Shown: positions 17,303-26,200 of the stretch, piece by piece
Position numbering within the stretch: position 1 is the stretch's first letter
Layout of the letters: each line of letters starts with the position of its first letter
Made by a program: the position numbers and the translations under genes
NCBI GenBank assembly: GCA_039184055.1
Contig: JBCDBH010000010.1
Coordinates: forward strand, 1 to 37,632
DNA length: 37,632 nt
Reading direction: 5' to 3'
From: JBCDBH01 sp039184055
Lineage (GTDB): Bacteria; Acidobacteriota; Thermoanaerobaculia; Multivoradales; J023
The notes under the pieces: model-generated
Told to the model about the DNA's origin: nothing
Databases searched by the model: none
The model's input: the letters and a program-made list of their open reading frames with translations, nothing else

Positions 17303-19099
17303 TCACTGTGCTGGGCCGATGAACTTCTCGCCAAGCGTGGTGAGCACGCCACGACGATCAAGCGTGGCGAGAATCGCGTCGAGCTCGCGCACCAGGTCGG
17401 CGTCCTGCGCGTTGACGGCGATGGCATAGCCTTCGGTCTTGGGCCCGGGATAGGCATCCGGGGGTGCGAAAGGCACGATGCGATAGCGGTGCCCCGCGAC
17501 GACATGGCGTTTGATGGCGTACGGCTCGTCGGCGAAGACCGCGTCGACCTCGCCTTTTTCCAAGGCTTCGAGCATCCTGCCAAGAGAGTTCTGACCTTCG
17601 AACGCCTCCACTCGATCGGCGGCGACGAGCTCGGCCATTTCGATGTTGGTGGTGCGCTTTTGCGCCGCGAGACGCGCGTCGTGCTCGGCCAGGCTCGCGA
17701 GCGACGTCAGGTGGGTATCGTCACGCCGCGTAACGAAGGTCTGTCGGCTGGTGTAGTAAGGCCGTGTGAACTTGATGCCATAGGTACGTTCACGTGCAGC
17801 GGTTGCAGTCATCCCCGAAATCACCAGATCGGCGTAGCGTTCCCGAGGCAGCTCGAACAGAAAGGCTTGATCCTGACGGAGCTCTTCGACCACGGTTGAC
17901 AACCTCGTGCACGTATCGTTGTCAGCCATGCGCTCTTCTGGACAATTCCATGGAGCCAACACGATTTCGGGCTCGGGATCAATTTCGACGTCGAGCGAGT
18001 CCTCGAGCATGGGAATGGCGCGACGGATGAGCTCGATGTCGAAACCGGTCCAACGATTGGCTTCCTTGAGGGCGAAGATCGTCTCGGATTGGCTCTCTGA
18101 AATCCCGATCCGCAAGACCCCACGCCTTTTGATTCGATCCAAGGTGCCTTCGTAGTAGTAGAACGTCGACTCGGCGCTCCAACGCCCCGCCGAGTCCTCG
18201 TAGATCGGTCGGACGCGCCAACCGATCGCACCATCGGGAGCGCGAAGCTTCAACACGGCGGTGCGAACTTTGTCGTCGAAAGGCCGATACTCGCGTCCAG
18301 CGGTAAAGGTCTCGACCGCCTCCCGGCTCTCGGGATGAAAGAGCTCGATCTCATAGCTCTCGGCGGCGTCGTCAGCGGTCCACGCCAATTCGCCATTGAG
18401 CGAGAACACATCCTGTTCGTGCACCGGCTGAGTCGTCTCGATCCCACCGATGTCGAGTGTCGCGCCCCGCCCAAAGAAAAACCAGCCAAGCACGGCGATT
18501 CCGAGCACGGCCGAGGCCACCAGCACTCGGGGCATCCATCCACTGCGTTCGGAAGTCCCTGGGGTCCCGGAGCTCCCGCTGGTGGTGACCCTGGTGACCA
18601 CGGGTTCAGACGACGGCGCCGGCTTCTCCAAACGTGGCTCGCTCTCACGCCGCCGTAAGTAGTCGAGCAAAACCCCGGTGTCGGAGCGGAATTGCGTGTG
18701 ACTCACCTGGATGGCTTGGAGGAACGACAAGCGACTCAGCTCATCCGGAAGCTCGTCGGGTTTGGGCATACTCACACCCTGGACCAGCACCGGAATGATC
18801 GTTTTGCCGTGATCGAATGCCGATTCCAATTCGATCCGAACAAAATCTTGTCGATTGTCGAGACGGCGCTTGCCACTCGCGTCACGGCTGGTGGTCCACT
18901 CGGGCCCGATGACCGCCAACACGACATCCGCGCCGAGCACCGCGTTGCGAATCTTGTTGCGAAAGTCCTCACCCAGCTGGATGTGATCCACATCCATGAA
19001 AATGGCCTCGCGACCAAATTCCTCCGCCAACCGGTCATACATCCGGCCGGCGTAGGCCTCGGTGTCCTCGCGCCGGTAGCTAATGAAAATGCGATTCAT
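17303..19099 (-). CDS. TIR - membrane helix - Fn3-like - amino-acid-binding (SBP type 3) receptor-like fusion
   Basis: A 598-aa fusion with four parts. Residues 1-150 are a TIR domain (IFISYRREDTEAYAGRMYDRL, IFMDVDHIQLGEDF, ADVVLAVIGPEW, FVRIELESAFDHGKTIIPVLVQG). Glu90 sits where TIR NADases keep their catalytic Glu. Residues 151-188 are a Ser/Thr/Pro-rich linker and 190-209 one membrane helix. Residues 218-316 look like an Fn3/Ig domain (GELAWTADDAAESYEIELF). Residues 325-595 are a solute-binding protein family 3 domain (RGVLRIGIS, TGFDIELI, RPYYTSRQTFV, EALEKGEVDAVFADEPYA). Arg438 and Asp524 align with the Arg77 and Asp161 of LAO-binding protein that hold the ligand's carboxylate and amine. 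Cys386 and Cys397 could form a disulfide outside. Predicted topology: TIR in the cytosol, binding domain in the periplasm. No transporter partner adjoins it. Domain calls are strong; a receptor role and NADase activity are inference. Confidence 0.87.
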   Translation of the reverse strand: MNRIFISYRREDTEAYAGRMYDRLAEEFGREAIFMDVDHIQLGEDFRNKIRNAVLGADVVLAVIGPEWTTSRDASGKRRLDNRQDFVRIELESAFDHGKTIIPVLVQGVSMPKPDELPDELSRLSFLQAIQVSHTQFRSDTGVLLDYLRRRESEPRLEKPAPSSEPVVTRVTTSGSSGTPGTSERSGWMPRVLVASAVLGIAVLGWFFFGRGATLDIGGIETTQPVHEQDVFSLNGELAWTADDAAESYEIELFHPESREAVETFTAGREYRPFDDKVRTAVLKLRAPDGAIGWRVRPIYEDSAGRWSAESTFYYYEGTLDRIKRRGVLRIGISESQSETIFALKEANRWTGFDIELIRRAIPMLEDSLDVEIDPEPEIVLAPWNCPEERMADNDTCTRLSTVVEELRQDQAFLFELPRERYADLVISGMTATAARERTYGIKFTRPYYTSRQTFVTRRDDTHLTSLASLAEHDARLAAQKRTTNIEMAELVAADRVEAFEGQNSLGRMLEALEKGEVDAVFADEPYAIKRHVVAGHRYRIVPFAPPDAYPGPKTEGYAIAVNAQDADLVRELDAILATLDRRGVLTTLGEKFIGPAQ

Positions 19100-19232
19100 G
19101 TCTCACACACCTACAAGCCATGAAGCCTGGATAAAGAGAAGGCGTCAAAGAGGAATCGCACAGTCAATGCCATTTGTCAAGCCAACCCGCGCCAGGCGAG
19201 CCACTTGGAACTCTCAGTTCACATAGCCCGGC

Positions 19233-19631
19233 TCATTTATCGATCAGACTCGGTGACACCCGCCAGGTGCCGTCTTCCTCGATCAGATCGACATCTTCGA
19301 TCTTGGTACTGCCATCCCCGAAGGTCACCTTGAGCAACACCCGCGCCGTTTGCCCGGTGACCGTTTCTTTCTCCACCGTCACCGACTTCACCCCGCCCTT
19401 CTCGACCGCATCCTCGGTAAAGCGACGCAGGATCTGACGCATCTTGTCGTCATCGAACGACGCCCGAGTCTCGACCGAAATATGCTCGATCGCCCGATCG
19501 AGCTCACCGTCGCCGACCGAACGGATGAAATCCTGCGCCACCCAACCCGGGCTGAATTTGGCGCACGCCCCCAGACAAACGACCACGGCGAGAAGCGAAA
19601 CGACGAGCAAGCGAGCAAAACGTTGACCCAT
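19233..19631 (-). CDS. small lipoprotein with an NTF2-like (DUF4878-type) domain
   Basis: 132 aa. A charged N-terminus (MGQRFAR) is followed by a hydrophobic run and the lipobox LGAC, with Cys23 as the lipidated residue, so it should sit on a membrane facing the periplasm. The mature part (SPGWVAQDFIRSVGDGELDRAIEHIS ... ARVLLKVTFGDGSTKIEDVDLIEEDGTWRVS) has the helix-then-strand pattern of DUF4878/SnoaL-like NTF2 folds, which bind small ligands. ATG 19631 has AGGAG eight bases upstream and is preferred to the in-frame TTG at 19637. Two bases separate it from the YiiX-type gene's stop, so the two form an operon. Function unknown. Confidence 0.82.
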   Translation of the reverse strand: MGQRFARLLVVSLLAVVVCLGACAKFSPGWVAQDFIRSVGDGELDRAIEHISVETRASFDDDKMRQILRRFTEDAVEKGGVKSVTVEKETVTGQTARVLLKVTFGDGSTKIEDVDLIEEDGTWRVSPSLIDK

Positions 19632-19633
19632 GG

Positions 19634-20260
19634 TCAATTCTCCTGAGCGAATCGATGAACGGCAGCGACACTCGGATGCTCGAGCACATCGCTGATCATC
19701 AAGATGGGACCATCGAGAAAAAGAAAGTCGAGACGACTCGTGCCGGCGTCAGTGAGATCGACCCCCACCCGTCGCCACGCCCGCCACACCAGCTCCGTAC
19801 AGTACACCGCCTCGGCCGTCTCCAGCTCGAAACGATCATCGAATCCAAACCCAGCGTCGACATGACGATGCGCCTCCACGACCACCGGCTCCACCGACCC
19901 GACCTCCCGGGCCGTCACCCGATACACCGCAGCCGCCTCCGCCTCGGCGAGAAACGAATCAACCGACTCCACCCGAATCGGCCGCTCCTCCTCAGGCAGC
20001 GCATGCACCACCTCCACCCCAGAAGACGTCACATCCACCAACCCGATATGCGAATACTCCGCCTCGTCCACCGCCAACACCGCCGCCGAAATCAAACTCC
20101 GCCCCCGCCGAACGATCAGATCCCCATCCTGAAAACCATCAAAAGCTGGATCGAGCCGCGGCGGCACCTCCAACTCCCCGCCACGCCCAGGCACCGAAGC
20201 CCACACCAGCCCAACAACGCCACACAGAACAAGGCCTAGAATTCCAAGACGAAACGACAT
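19634..20260 (-). CDS. YiiX/YebB-type permuted NlpC/P60 hydrolase
   Basis: 208 aa with an N-terminal membrane helix or signal peptide (residues 5-22, then ASVPG). The body fits the permuted papain-like fold of YiiX (vG6R/LRAT-like). QDGDLIVRRGRSLISAAVLAV leads into YSHIGLVDV with catalytic His71, and the nucleophile Cys154 sits in AVYCTELVWRAWRRVGVDL. Permuted enzymes place His before Cys, as here. Members cleave peptide or lipid amide/ester bonds in the envelope; the substrate here is unknown. It lies first in a minus-strand operon, with the NTF2-like lipoprotein 2 bp downstream and the TIR fusion 133 bp further on. Confidence 0.83.
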   Translation of the reverse strand: MSFRLGILGLVLCGVVGLVWASVPGRGGELEVPPRLDPAFDGFQDGDLIVRRGRSLISAAVLAVDEAEYSHIGLVDVTSSGVEVVHALPEEERPIRVESVDSFLAEAEAAAVYRVTAREVGSVEPVVVEAHRHVDAGFGFDDRFELETAEAVYCTELVWRAWRRVGVDLTDAGTSRLDFLFLDGPILMISDVLEHPSVAAVHRFAQEN

Positions 20261-20686
20261 GACGCCAATTATCTCAGACCCCTGTCGTACTCAGGAGGGC
20301 TTGTCTTCCACACGCTTGAACACCGATAGACCGCTCAAAGTGGGAGACGGGGCTCGTGATTCTCGCGCGCAGCTGGCGCGGACGGCCACGGTACGACCCC
20401 GAGAGGATGGTCAAAGGCGCACCAAGCAAACTCGAAAGGCGACGCAGGTACAGCAAGCCAGACTGGCCTGTAGCCCCACGGATATCAAAGTAGCCCCAGT
20501 GTGATCGAAGACGGATCTAATGAGTCAATCCGCGAAGCGGACCGTCCTTGTCTTTTCACAAGCCAGTCGAGCACGAGAAACGCGAACCCGTCTCAATCGC
20601 TAAATCGAAGCCCACCAGCCCAAAGTAGCTCTTCCCTGCCTTTACTCGTACTCGATGACCGACAAACTCAAAAAACGGTAACCAAG
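20261..20686. other. gene-free region, 426 bp
   Basis: I find no credible coding frame. The DNA is more AT-rich towards its right end than its flanks. It holds two GTAGCCCCA 9-mers (20470-20478 and 20490-20498, a 20-bp period) and the small hairpin TCCGC-GAA-GCGGA at 20529-20541. On the minus strand a T6 tract (20675-20670) follows the receiver gene's stop and may act as a weak terminator. It must also contain the promoter of the YiiX-type gene. Confidence 0.5.
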
Positions 20687-21529
20687 CTAGAGCCGCCGCG
20701 GCCACCGCATCGCGTCACCCAAAGCCTTGGTCAGCTCATCAGGCGAAAACGGCTTCGCCAATAGCTGAACCCCCTCGGTATCGAGAAAGCCCGAAGGCAT
20801 CATGCCGTCGCTATAGCCACTCATGAACACGATCGGCAAACCAGGCTCCAGTGCACGGATCCGTTCATACACCTCGAGACCACCGAGACGTGGCATGACC
20901 ACATCGAGCAAAGCCAAATCCACCGCTTGCGTTTCAAAGAGCTCGAGCGCCGCCTCACCATCGGCCGCGTGTAGCACTCGATAGTCAGAACGCTCGAGGA
21001 TCTCGCGCACCACCCGCGCGACCTCCTCCTCGTCTTCCGCCACCAACACCGTCACCCGCGCGTCGACCGCCCGCAACGTACGCATCGACCCCGACTCGGC
21101 AATCCGAGAAGGCTCGTCGAAAAAGGACGGCTCCTCACCGTGCGCCACCGCGCACAGCTCATTGGTGAGCCCCGACGCACGCTCCGCCAGTCCATGAATC
21201 TTCTCGGCATACGCGCGGCTCCGACCGGTCAGGCGCCCTTCGAGCAACACCAAATCGGCGTAACCACGCACCCTCAACAAATGAGTGCGTAGCGATTCGC
21301 CACGTCGGTCGATTTCGTGAGCGCGGTCGGTCGGCTCAGGCGGTGTCGATGCCGCCGCGTTGGTGGCGACCGACTCGGTCGCCTCGCGTATCGCCCAGCC
21401 GAGACCGAGCAACAAACAAACGGCGATGGCGTGAACAAGGGCCACATCGAACACGAAAGCGAGCACAAAGGCAATGACCGTCGCCGCCCACAGCCAGCCG
21501 AGCGCCTGTCGCCAACGTGCACGCCGCAT
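20687..21529 (-). CDS. membrane-anchored receiver protein, remnant of a hybrid histidine kinase
   Basis: 280 aa. Two membrane helices (about 12-28 and 30-47) lead to a helical segment (75-130). That segment reads like the DHp domain of HDFNN-type hybrid kinases: LLRVRGYADLVL, then AEKIHGLAERASGLTNELCAV. The phosphorylatable His position is Ser (SLRTHLL where kinases have HDFNNLL). No ATPase domain follows. A complete receiver comes instead (159-278): LVAEDEEE acid pocket (Asp166, Glu167), phospho-acceptor Asp209 in LALLDVVMPRLGG, FMSGYS with Ser237, and Lys259 in LAKPFSP. It should therefore accept phosphate but cannot make it. ATG 21529 is used; a TTG at 21535 overlapping the PhoH stop is an alternative. 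It lies 2 bp downstream of the PhoH gene, in one operon. Confidence 0.85.
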   Translation of the reverse strand: MRRARWRQALGWLWAATVIAFVLAFVFDVALVHAIAVCLLLGLGWAIREATESVATNAAASTPPEPTDRAHEIDRRGESLRTHLLRVRGYADLVLLEGRLTGRSRAYAEKIHGLAERASGLTNELCAVAHGEEPSFFDEPSRIAESGSMRTLRAVDARVTVLVAEDEEEVARVVREILERSDYRVLHAADGEAALELFETQAVDLALLDVVMPRLGGLEVYERIRALEPGLPIVFMSGYSDGMMPSGFLDTEGVQLLAKPFSPDELTKALGDAMRWPRRL

Positions 21530-21531
21530 GG

Positions 21532-22908
21532 TCAAAGCATCGCGCTCGCCAGATTGGCGAGCTCGGAGCGCTCGCCTTTCTCCAGCGTCACATGAGCGTA
21601 GAGCGGGTGGTCGCGGATGCGATCGATCAGATACGACAGGCCATTCGATTCAGTATCGAGATACGGCGTGTCGATCTGGAAGATGTCACCCGTGAAGATG
21701 ATCTTGGTGCCTTCACCGGCCCGGGTAATCACCGTCTTGATCTCGTGTGGCGTCAGATTCTGCGCTTCGTCGATGATGAAGACGATGTTCGAAAAGCTAC
21801 GCCCGCGGATGTACGTCAGCGGCACGATATGCAGCTTCTCCCGCTCCACCATCTCGTCGATCCGCCGGAACGCCTTGTCGTTCTCGGAGAATTGATTCTT
21901 GATGACGCTGAGGTTGTCCCACAACGGCTGCATGTACGGACTGACCTTCGACGAAATGTCGCCGGGCAGATACCCGATGTCGCGATTCGACAACGGCACG
22001 ATCGGCCGCGCCAAATAGATCTGACGAAAACTGCTGCGCTGTTCGAGCGCGCCGGCGAGCGCGAGAAGCGTCTTGCCGGTACCGGCGGCGCCAGTGATGG
22101 TCACCAATTTGACGCTCGGATTGAGGATCGCGTGCAGAGCGAATGTCTGCTCGGCGTTACGTGGCACGATGCCATAGCCCGAAGCCTTCTCGACCCGTTT
22201 GATCTCGAGGCTCTGAGCGTCGTACGTCGCCAACGCCGATTTACTGCCGTCGGTGGCCCGCAAGATCAAGAAGTGATTGAGCGGCACGGTGTCGTGATCG
22301 ACCATCGCCGTGCTCACCGTACCGTCGCGGTAGAGCTGATCGATGACCTCGGCGGGTACCGACACATCGCTCTTACCAGTGTAGAGCCGCGCCACATCCT
22401 GGACCTTGACCGTCTCGTAATCCTCGGCGGCGACCTCGAGCGCGCGCGCCTTGACACGGAGATTGATGTCCTTGGTGACCAGGATGACCTTGCGGTCCTC
22501 GTTCTCTTTTTGCAGCGCGATGGCGGCGTCGAGAATCCGGTGGTCGTTCTTCTTGGTCCCGAAAGCGCCAGCGGTGGTGCCCCCCGAGCCGTTGGCGGTC
22601 ACGACCTTGAAACGACCTTGTCGCCCTTCTTCACCATTGCCGTTGATCGGCACGGCTTCGGCGAGGTCGGTGCTCGACAACGGGATCCACTGACGCAGAT
22701 CGGCATTCTCGGACAGCCGATCGACTTGGCGCAGGAAGTCCCGCGCGTGCAAGTTGATGACGTTGTTACCCTTCTTGAATTGGTCCAGCTCTTCGAGGAC
22801 GGTGATCGGCACCGCCACATCATGTTCTTGGAAGTTGTTGAAGGCGTTGCTGTCGTAGAGAACGACCGAAGTGTCGAGAACGAAGATCTTGGGCGTGCTT
22901 TCGGGCAT
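21532..22908 (-). CDS. PIN-PhoH family ATPase
   Basis: 458 aa, the usual length of PIN-PhoH (YlaK/PhoH2-type) proteins, which couple an RNase domain to a RecA-like ATPase/helicase. The N-terminal PIN domain shows FVLDTSVVLYD (Asp12), VLEELDQFKKG (Glu40), NDHRILDAA (Asp122) and ILVTKDINLRVKA (Asp147), so all four metal-binding acids are present. The PhoH half has Walker A ITGAAGTGKTLLALA (273-280) and Walker B IVFIIDEAQNLTPHEIKTV. The family acts on RNA in the cytosol, often under stress. The nearest ribosome-site-like sequence (GGTGGAGG) is about 15 nt from the ATG, further than normal. It is followed 2 bp later by the membrane receiver gene. Confidence 0.93.
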   Translation of the reverse strand: MPESTPKIFVLDTSVVLYDSNAFNNFQEHDVAVPITVLEELDQFKKGNNVINLHARDFLRQVDRLSENADLRQWIPLSSTDLAEAVPINGNGEEGRQGRFKVVTANGSGGTTAGAFGTKKNDHRILDAAIALQKENEDRKVILVTKDINLRVKARALEVAAEDYETVKVQDVARLYTGKSDVSVPAEVIDQLYRDGTVSTAMVDHDTVPLNHFLILRATDGSKSALATYDAQSLEIKRVEKASGYGIVPRNAEQTFALHAILNPSVKLVTITGAAGTGKTLLALAGALEQRSSFRQIYLARPIVPLSNRDIGYLPGDISSKVSPYMQPLWDNLSVIKNQFSENDKAFRRIDEMVEREKLHIVPLTYIRGRSFSNIVFIIDEAQNLTPHEIKTVITRAGEGTKIIFTGDIFQIDTPYLDTESNGLSYLIDRIRDHPLYAHVTLEKGERSELANLASAML

Positions 22909-23239
22909 GACGAAAGAACCAGACCTCCACCGGAGAGGTTAGGGCGTCAGGTACACTACTCGCCCGGACCGGAACCGAGCGAACAGGCATGTCGACCTGA
23001 GACGAGCATGCGGCTGACCTGGGGCGTTGTGGGTAAGGACACTCAAGCTGGGAGAAGATGCTAACACACCGCTCTCCCCTCCATGAACAGAAAGCAGTGC
23101 ATAGCGAGGTTGGCTCCACGTTCGTGCCAAGCTCGGCTATGCTAGGATCCGACCGGTCGGAAGAACCAGAAAGTCAAGTATTCGCCGACCTTTTTCGTGT
23201 GTCTATGGGAAGGACACGACAGCCGGGAGGCCACTAGGC
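22909..23239. other. divergent intergenic region (331 bp) between PIN-PhoH and kinase genes
   Basis: No coding frame is credible. It must hold promoters for both directions. Near its right end it has TATGCTAGGAT (23138-23148) and a perfect 14-bp palindrome. GGGAGG at good spacing precedes the kinase ATG at 23240. Nothing else stands out. Confidence 0.55.
23138..23161 (+). promoter_or_regulatory. candidate -10 region with overlapping 14-bp palindrome
   Basis: TATGCTAGGAT (23138-23148) resembles a -10 region. Its last base begins the perfect palindrome TCCGACCGGTCGGA (23148-23161), which would cover the transcription start of the kinase gene. A dimeric repressor binding here would block transcription (inference). 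No clear -35 is visible. Confidence 0.4.
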
Positions 23240-26200
23240 ATGATCGTCCCCGTCGACGCGGTCGACTCGGGCAACGACGCCACCCTCAAGACCCTCGTAC
23301 TGACGGATCTTGTCGACAGTATGCGACTCGTCGAACGTCTCGGCGATGCGCGCGCGCTCAAAGTGTTCCGACAACACGATCGCTTGGCGCGTGATCTGGC
23401 GGCACGTCATGGGGGCCTCGAAGTCGACAAAACGGACGGTTTTTTCCTCCTTTTCGACCGTCCCATCGACGCGGTGCGTTACGCCCTCGCATATGGCGAG
23501 GCCCTATCGAGTTTGCGGGTCGATTTCGAGATCCGCTTGGTGGCCCGTATCGGCATCCACCTGGGTGAGGTGTTCCTGCACGAAAACCGCGCCGAAGACA
23601 TCGCGCGTGGCGCCAAGCCACTCGAAGTCGACGGTCTCGCCAAACCGATGACCGCGCGGGTCATGGCGCTGGCCCGTGGTGGCCAGATCTTGGTGACCCG
23701 AGGCGCTTTCGATTTGGCGCGTCGCGCCGCGTTGTCCGGCAGTGAGCTACCGTCGGGCTTGCGCTGGTTGGCGCACGGCCCCTATCTCTTCCAAGGGCTC
23801 GACGAGCCGGTGGAAATCTTCGAGATCGGCATCGAGGGACGCTCACCGCTGAGCGCGCCCCCCGATACGGCCAAGAGTCGGCGTGTGCTCGGCGAAGAAA
23901 CCATCCTGGGCTGGCGACCGGCGGTCGGTCAACACGTTCCCCACCGCTCAGGATGGACGCTCGAGGCGAAGCTCGGTGAAGGCGGCTTCGGCGATATTTG
24001 GCTGGCGACACACGACAAGACCGACGACCACCGCGTCTTCAAGTTTTGCTACCAGACCGAGCACCTACGGGCCCTACGTCGCGAAGTGACCATCCTGCGT
24101 CTGCTCCGCGAAGCCTTGGGCGAGCGGGAAGACATTGCGCGCATCCTCAACTGGAATTTCGACGAGGCACCGTATTTTCTCGAGACCGAACACACCGAGG
24201 GTGGCACCTTGTCCGAATGGGCCGCCGAGCAAGGCGGTTTGGCCGAGATCCCACTGCCGGTACGTCTCGAGCTCGCCGCGCAGGTCGCCGACGCGCTTTC
24301 CGCCGCGCATTCGATCGGTGTGCTGCACAAAGACGTTAAGCCGACCAATGTGCTGATCAGCACCGACCGCGACGGCCACCCCTCGGTACGACTCAGTGAT
24401 TTCGGGATCGGCGAGCTGACCAAAGAAACGAGCGACGCCACCATCGAGCTCCTCGCACCGATCACCGGCACCAGCACCGGGTCGAGCCTGTACCGAGCAC
24501 CCGAGCTCCTCATCGGCCGGCCGGCCACCACGCAAAGCGACATCTACGCCCTCGGCGTGCTGACCTATCAACTGTCGATCGGCGACTTCTCCCGGGTCCC
24601 CGCGGCCGGCTGGGAACGGGACATCGAAGACTCGCTCCTACGCGAGGACATCGCGCGGATGATCGACGGTGTACCGAACCGTCGACTGGCCCACGCCACC
24701 GATGCAGCCGAACGCTTACGCGGGCTCGAGACCCGGCGCGCCGAGCGCGCCGCCGCCGTCGAATCGCGACGCAACGACCAACGTTCCGCGGTGCAACGCC
24801 GGCGCAACCGTCAACGGCTCCGGCTGGCGATCGCCACCGCGGCGCTGCTCGCCCTTTTCGCCACCCTGATGGTGGTGCTGGCTCTGCGGGTCTCGAAAGA
24901 AGCCGAGCGCGCCAATCGTGAAGCGGAAACCTCACGCACCGTATCGGACTTTCTGGTGGACATTTTCGCGCTCGCTGATCCGATGCAAATGCCCAGCGAG
25001 ACCCTCACCGCACGTGAGGTTCTCGACCGTGGCGCCGAACGGGTCGAGAACGGGCTCGTCGACCAACCGGCGGTACGCGCCCGGGTCATGGTGACCATCG
25101 GCGCGGTGTACAACCGTCTCGGTCTCTACGACCGTGCCGCCGAGCTGCTGCCGACCGGTGTAACCCTGCTCCGCGACCACCTCGAGCCCACCGATCCCTC
25201 ACTGATCGAACCGTTGATCGACCTGGCGACGCTTTACCGCTGGCAGAGCCGGTTCACCGACAGCGAGACGCTGTTCGCCGAAGCCTTGGCGATCATCGAG
25301 CAACAACCCGATCTACCTCCCGAGCTCGGTGCCCGGGTATGGCGCGAGCGTGGCGTGATCCACTGGTATTTGGGCGACTACGCCGGTTCGACCGCCAGCT
25401 TCGAAAACGTCATGACGCTGCTCGATCAGCCGCTGACCCACCCGGACCGTCTGGCGGCTTTTCAGAGTATCGGCAGGCTGGCCGCGGAGACCGGCGCTTT
25501 CGAACAAGCCGAAAACACCCTGCGGCAGGTGATCGAGCTGCGGCGCCAAGCGGCGGGAGACGACCACGCCGATCTCGCCTGGTCGTACAACACGCTGGGT
25601 GTCATCTATCGGCTGTGGGGACGTTACGACGAGTCCGAAGACTATCTCCTGCGGGCCGAACGAATCTGGACACCGGCGCTCGGCCGCGACCACCCCCGCC
25701 TGGCATGGTCGGATCGTCATCTGGCTGATGTCGAGCGCGTCCGCGGACGCTTCACCTCCGCTGCCGAGCGGCTCGACGAAGCAGGCGCCCACGCCACCGA
25801 CCCGTACCTCCGGCTCCAGGTCCAGGTGGCGCGCGGTGAGCTGGCGCTCGATCGCGGCCAGCTCGACGACGCTGAAACGCTCTTGGCCGATGCGCGCGCG
25901 CAATGGGCCACGACCTTCGGCGATCCACATCCACAGCTGGCGCGCATCGACATCGCCTTGGCGCGAACCCTGATCCGACGTGGCAAGCTCGACGAGGCGG
26001 AACCGGTCATCGACCGGATCCTGCCTCCGTCAGTGGTGTACGAGGTCGGCGCCGCGTCCGCTCGAGGCGAGCTGTACCGGGTGTCGGGACGTTTGGTCGA
26101 CGCTGAACGGACGCTGCGCAAAGCCGTCGATCGAGCCGAATCCGGCCTGGCGACCGAGCATGTCGAGCTGTCCATGGCTCTCGGCGAGCTCGCCTCGACG

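Noticed and set aside
19143..19180. Promoter for the TIR gene from TTGACA (minus, 19180-19175) and two further TTGAC copies
   Set aside because: No acceptable -10 lies 16-18 bp downstream of any of the three; GATTCC matches only two of six bases.
20259..20764. Two 80-90-aa plus-strand frames in the gene-free region
   Set aside because: Composition is low-complexity, there is no ribosome site, and the second runs into the antisense of the receiver gene.
21517..23064. 515-aa open frame on the plus strand
   Set aside because: It is the antisense of the PIN-PhoH gene, which has all catalytic motifs; the shadow has no recognisable domain.
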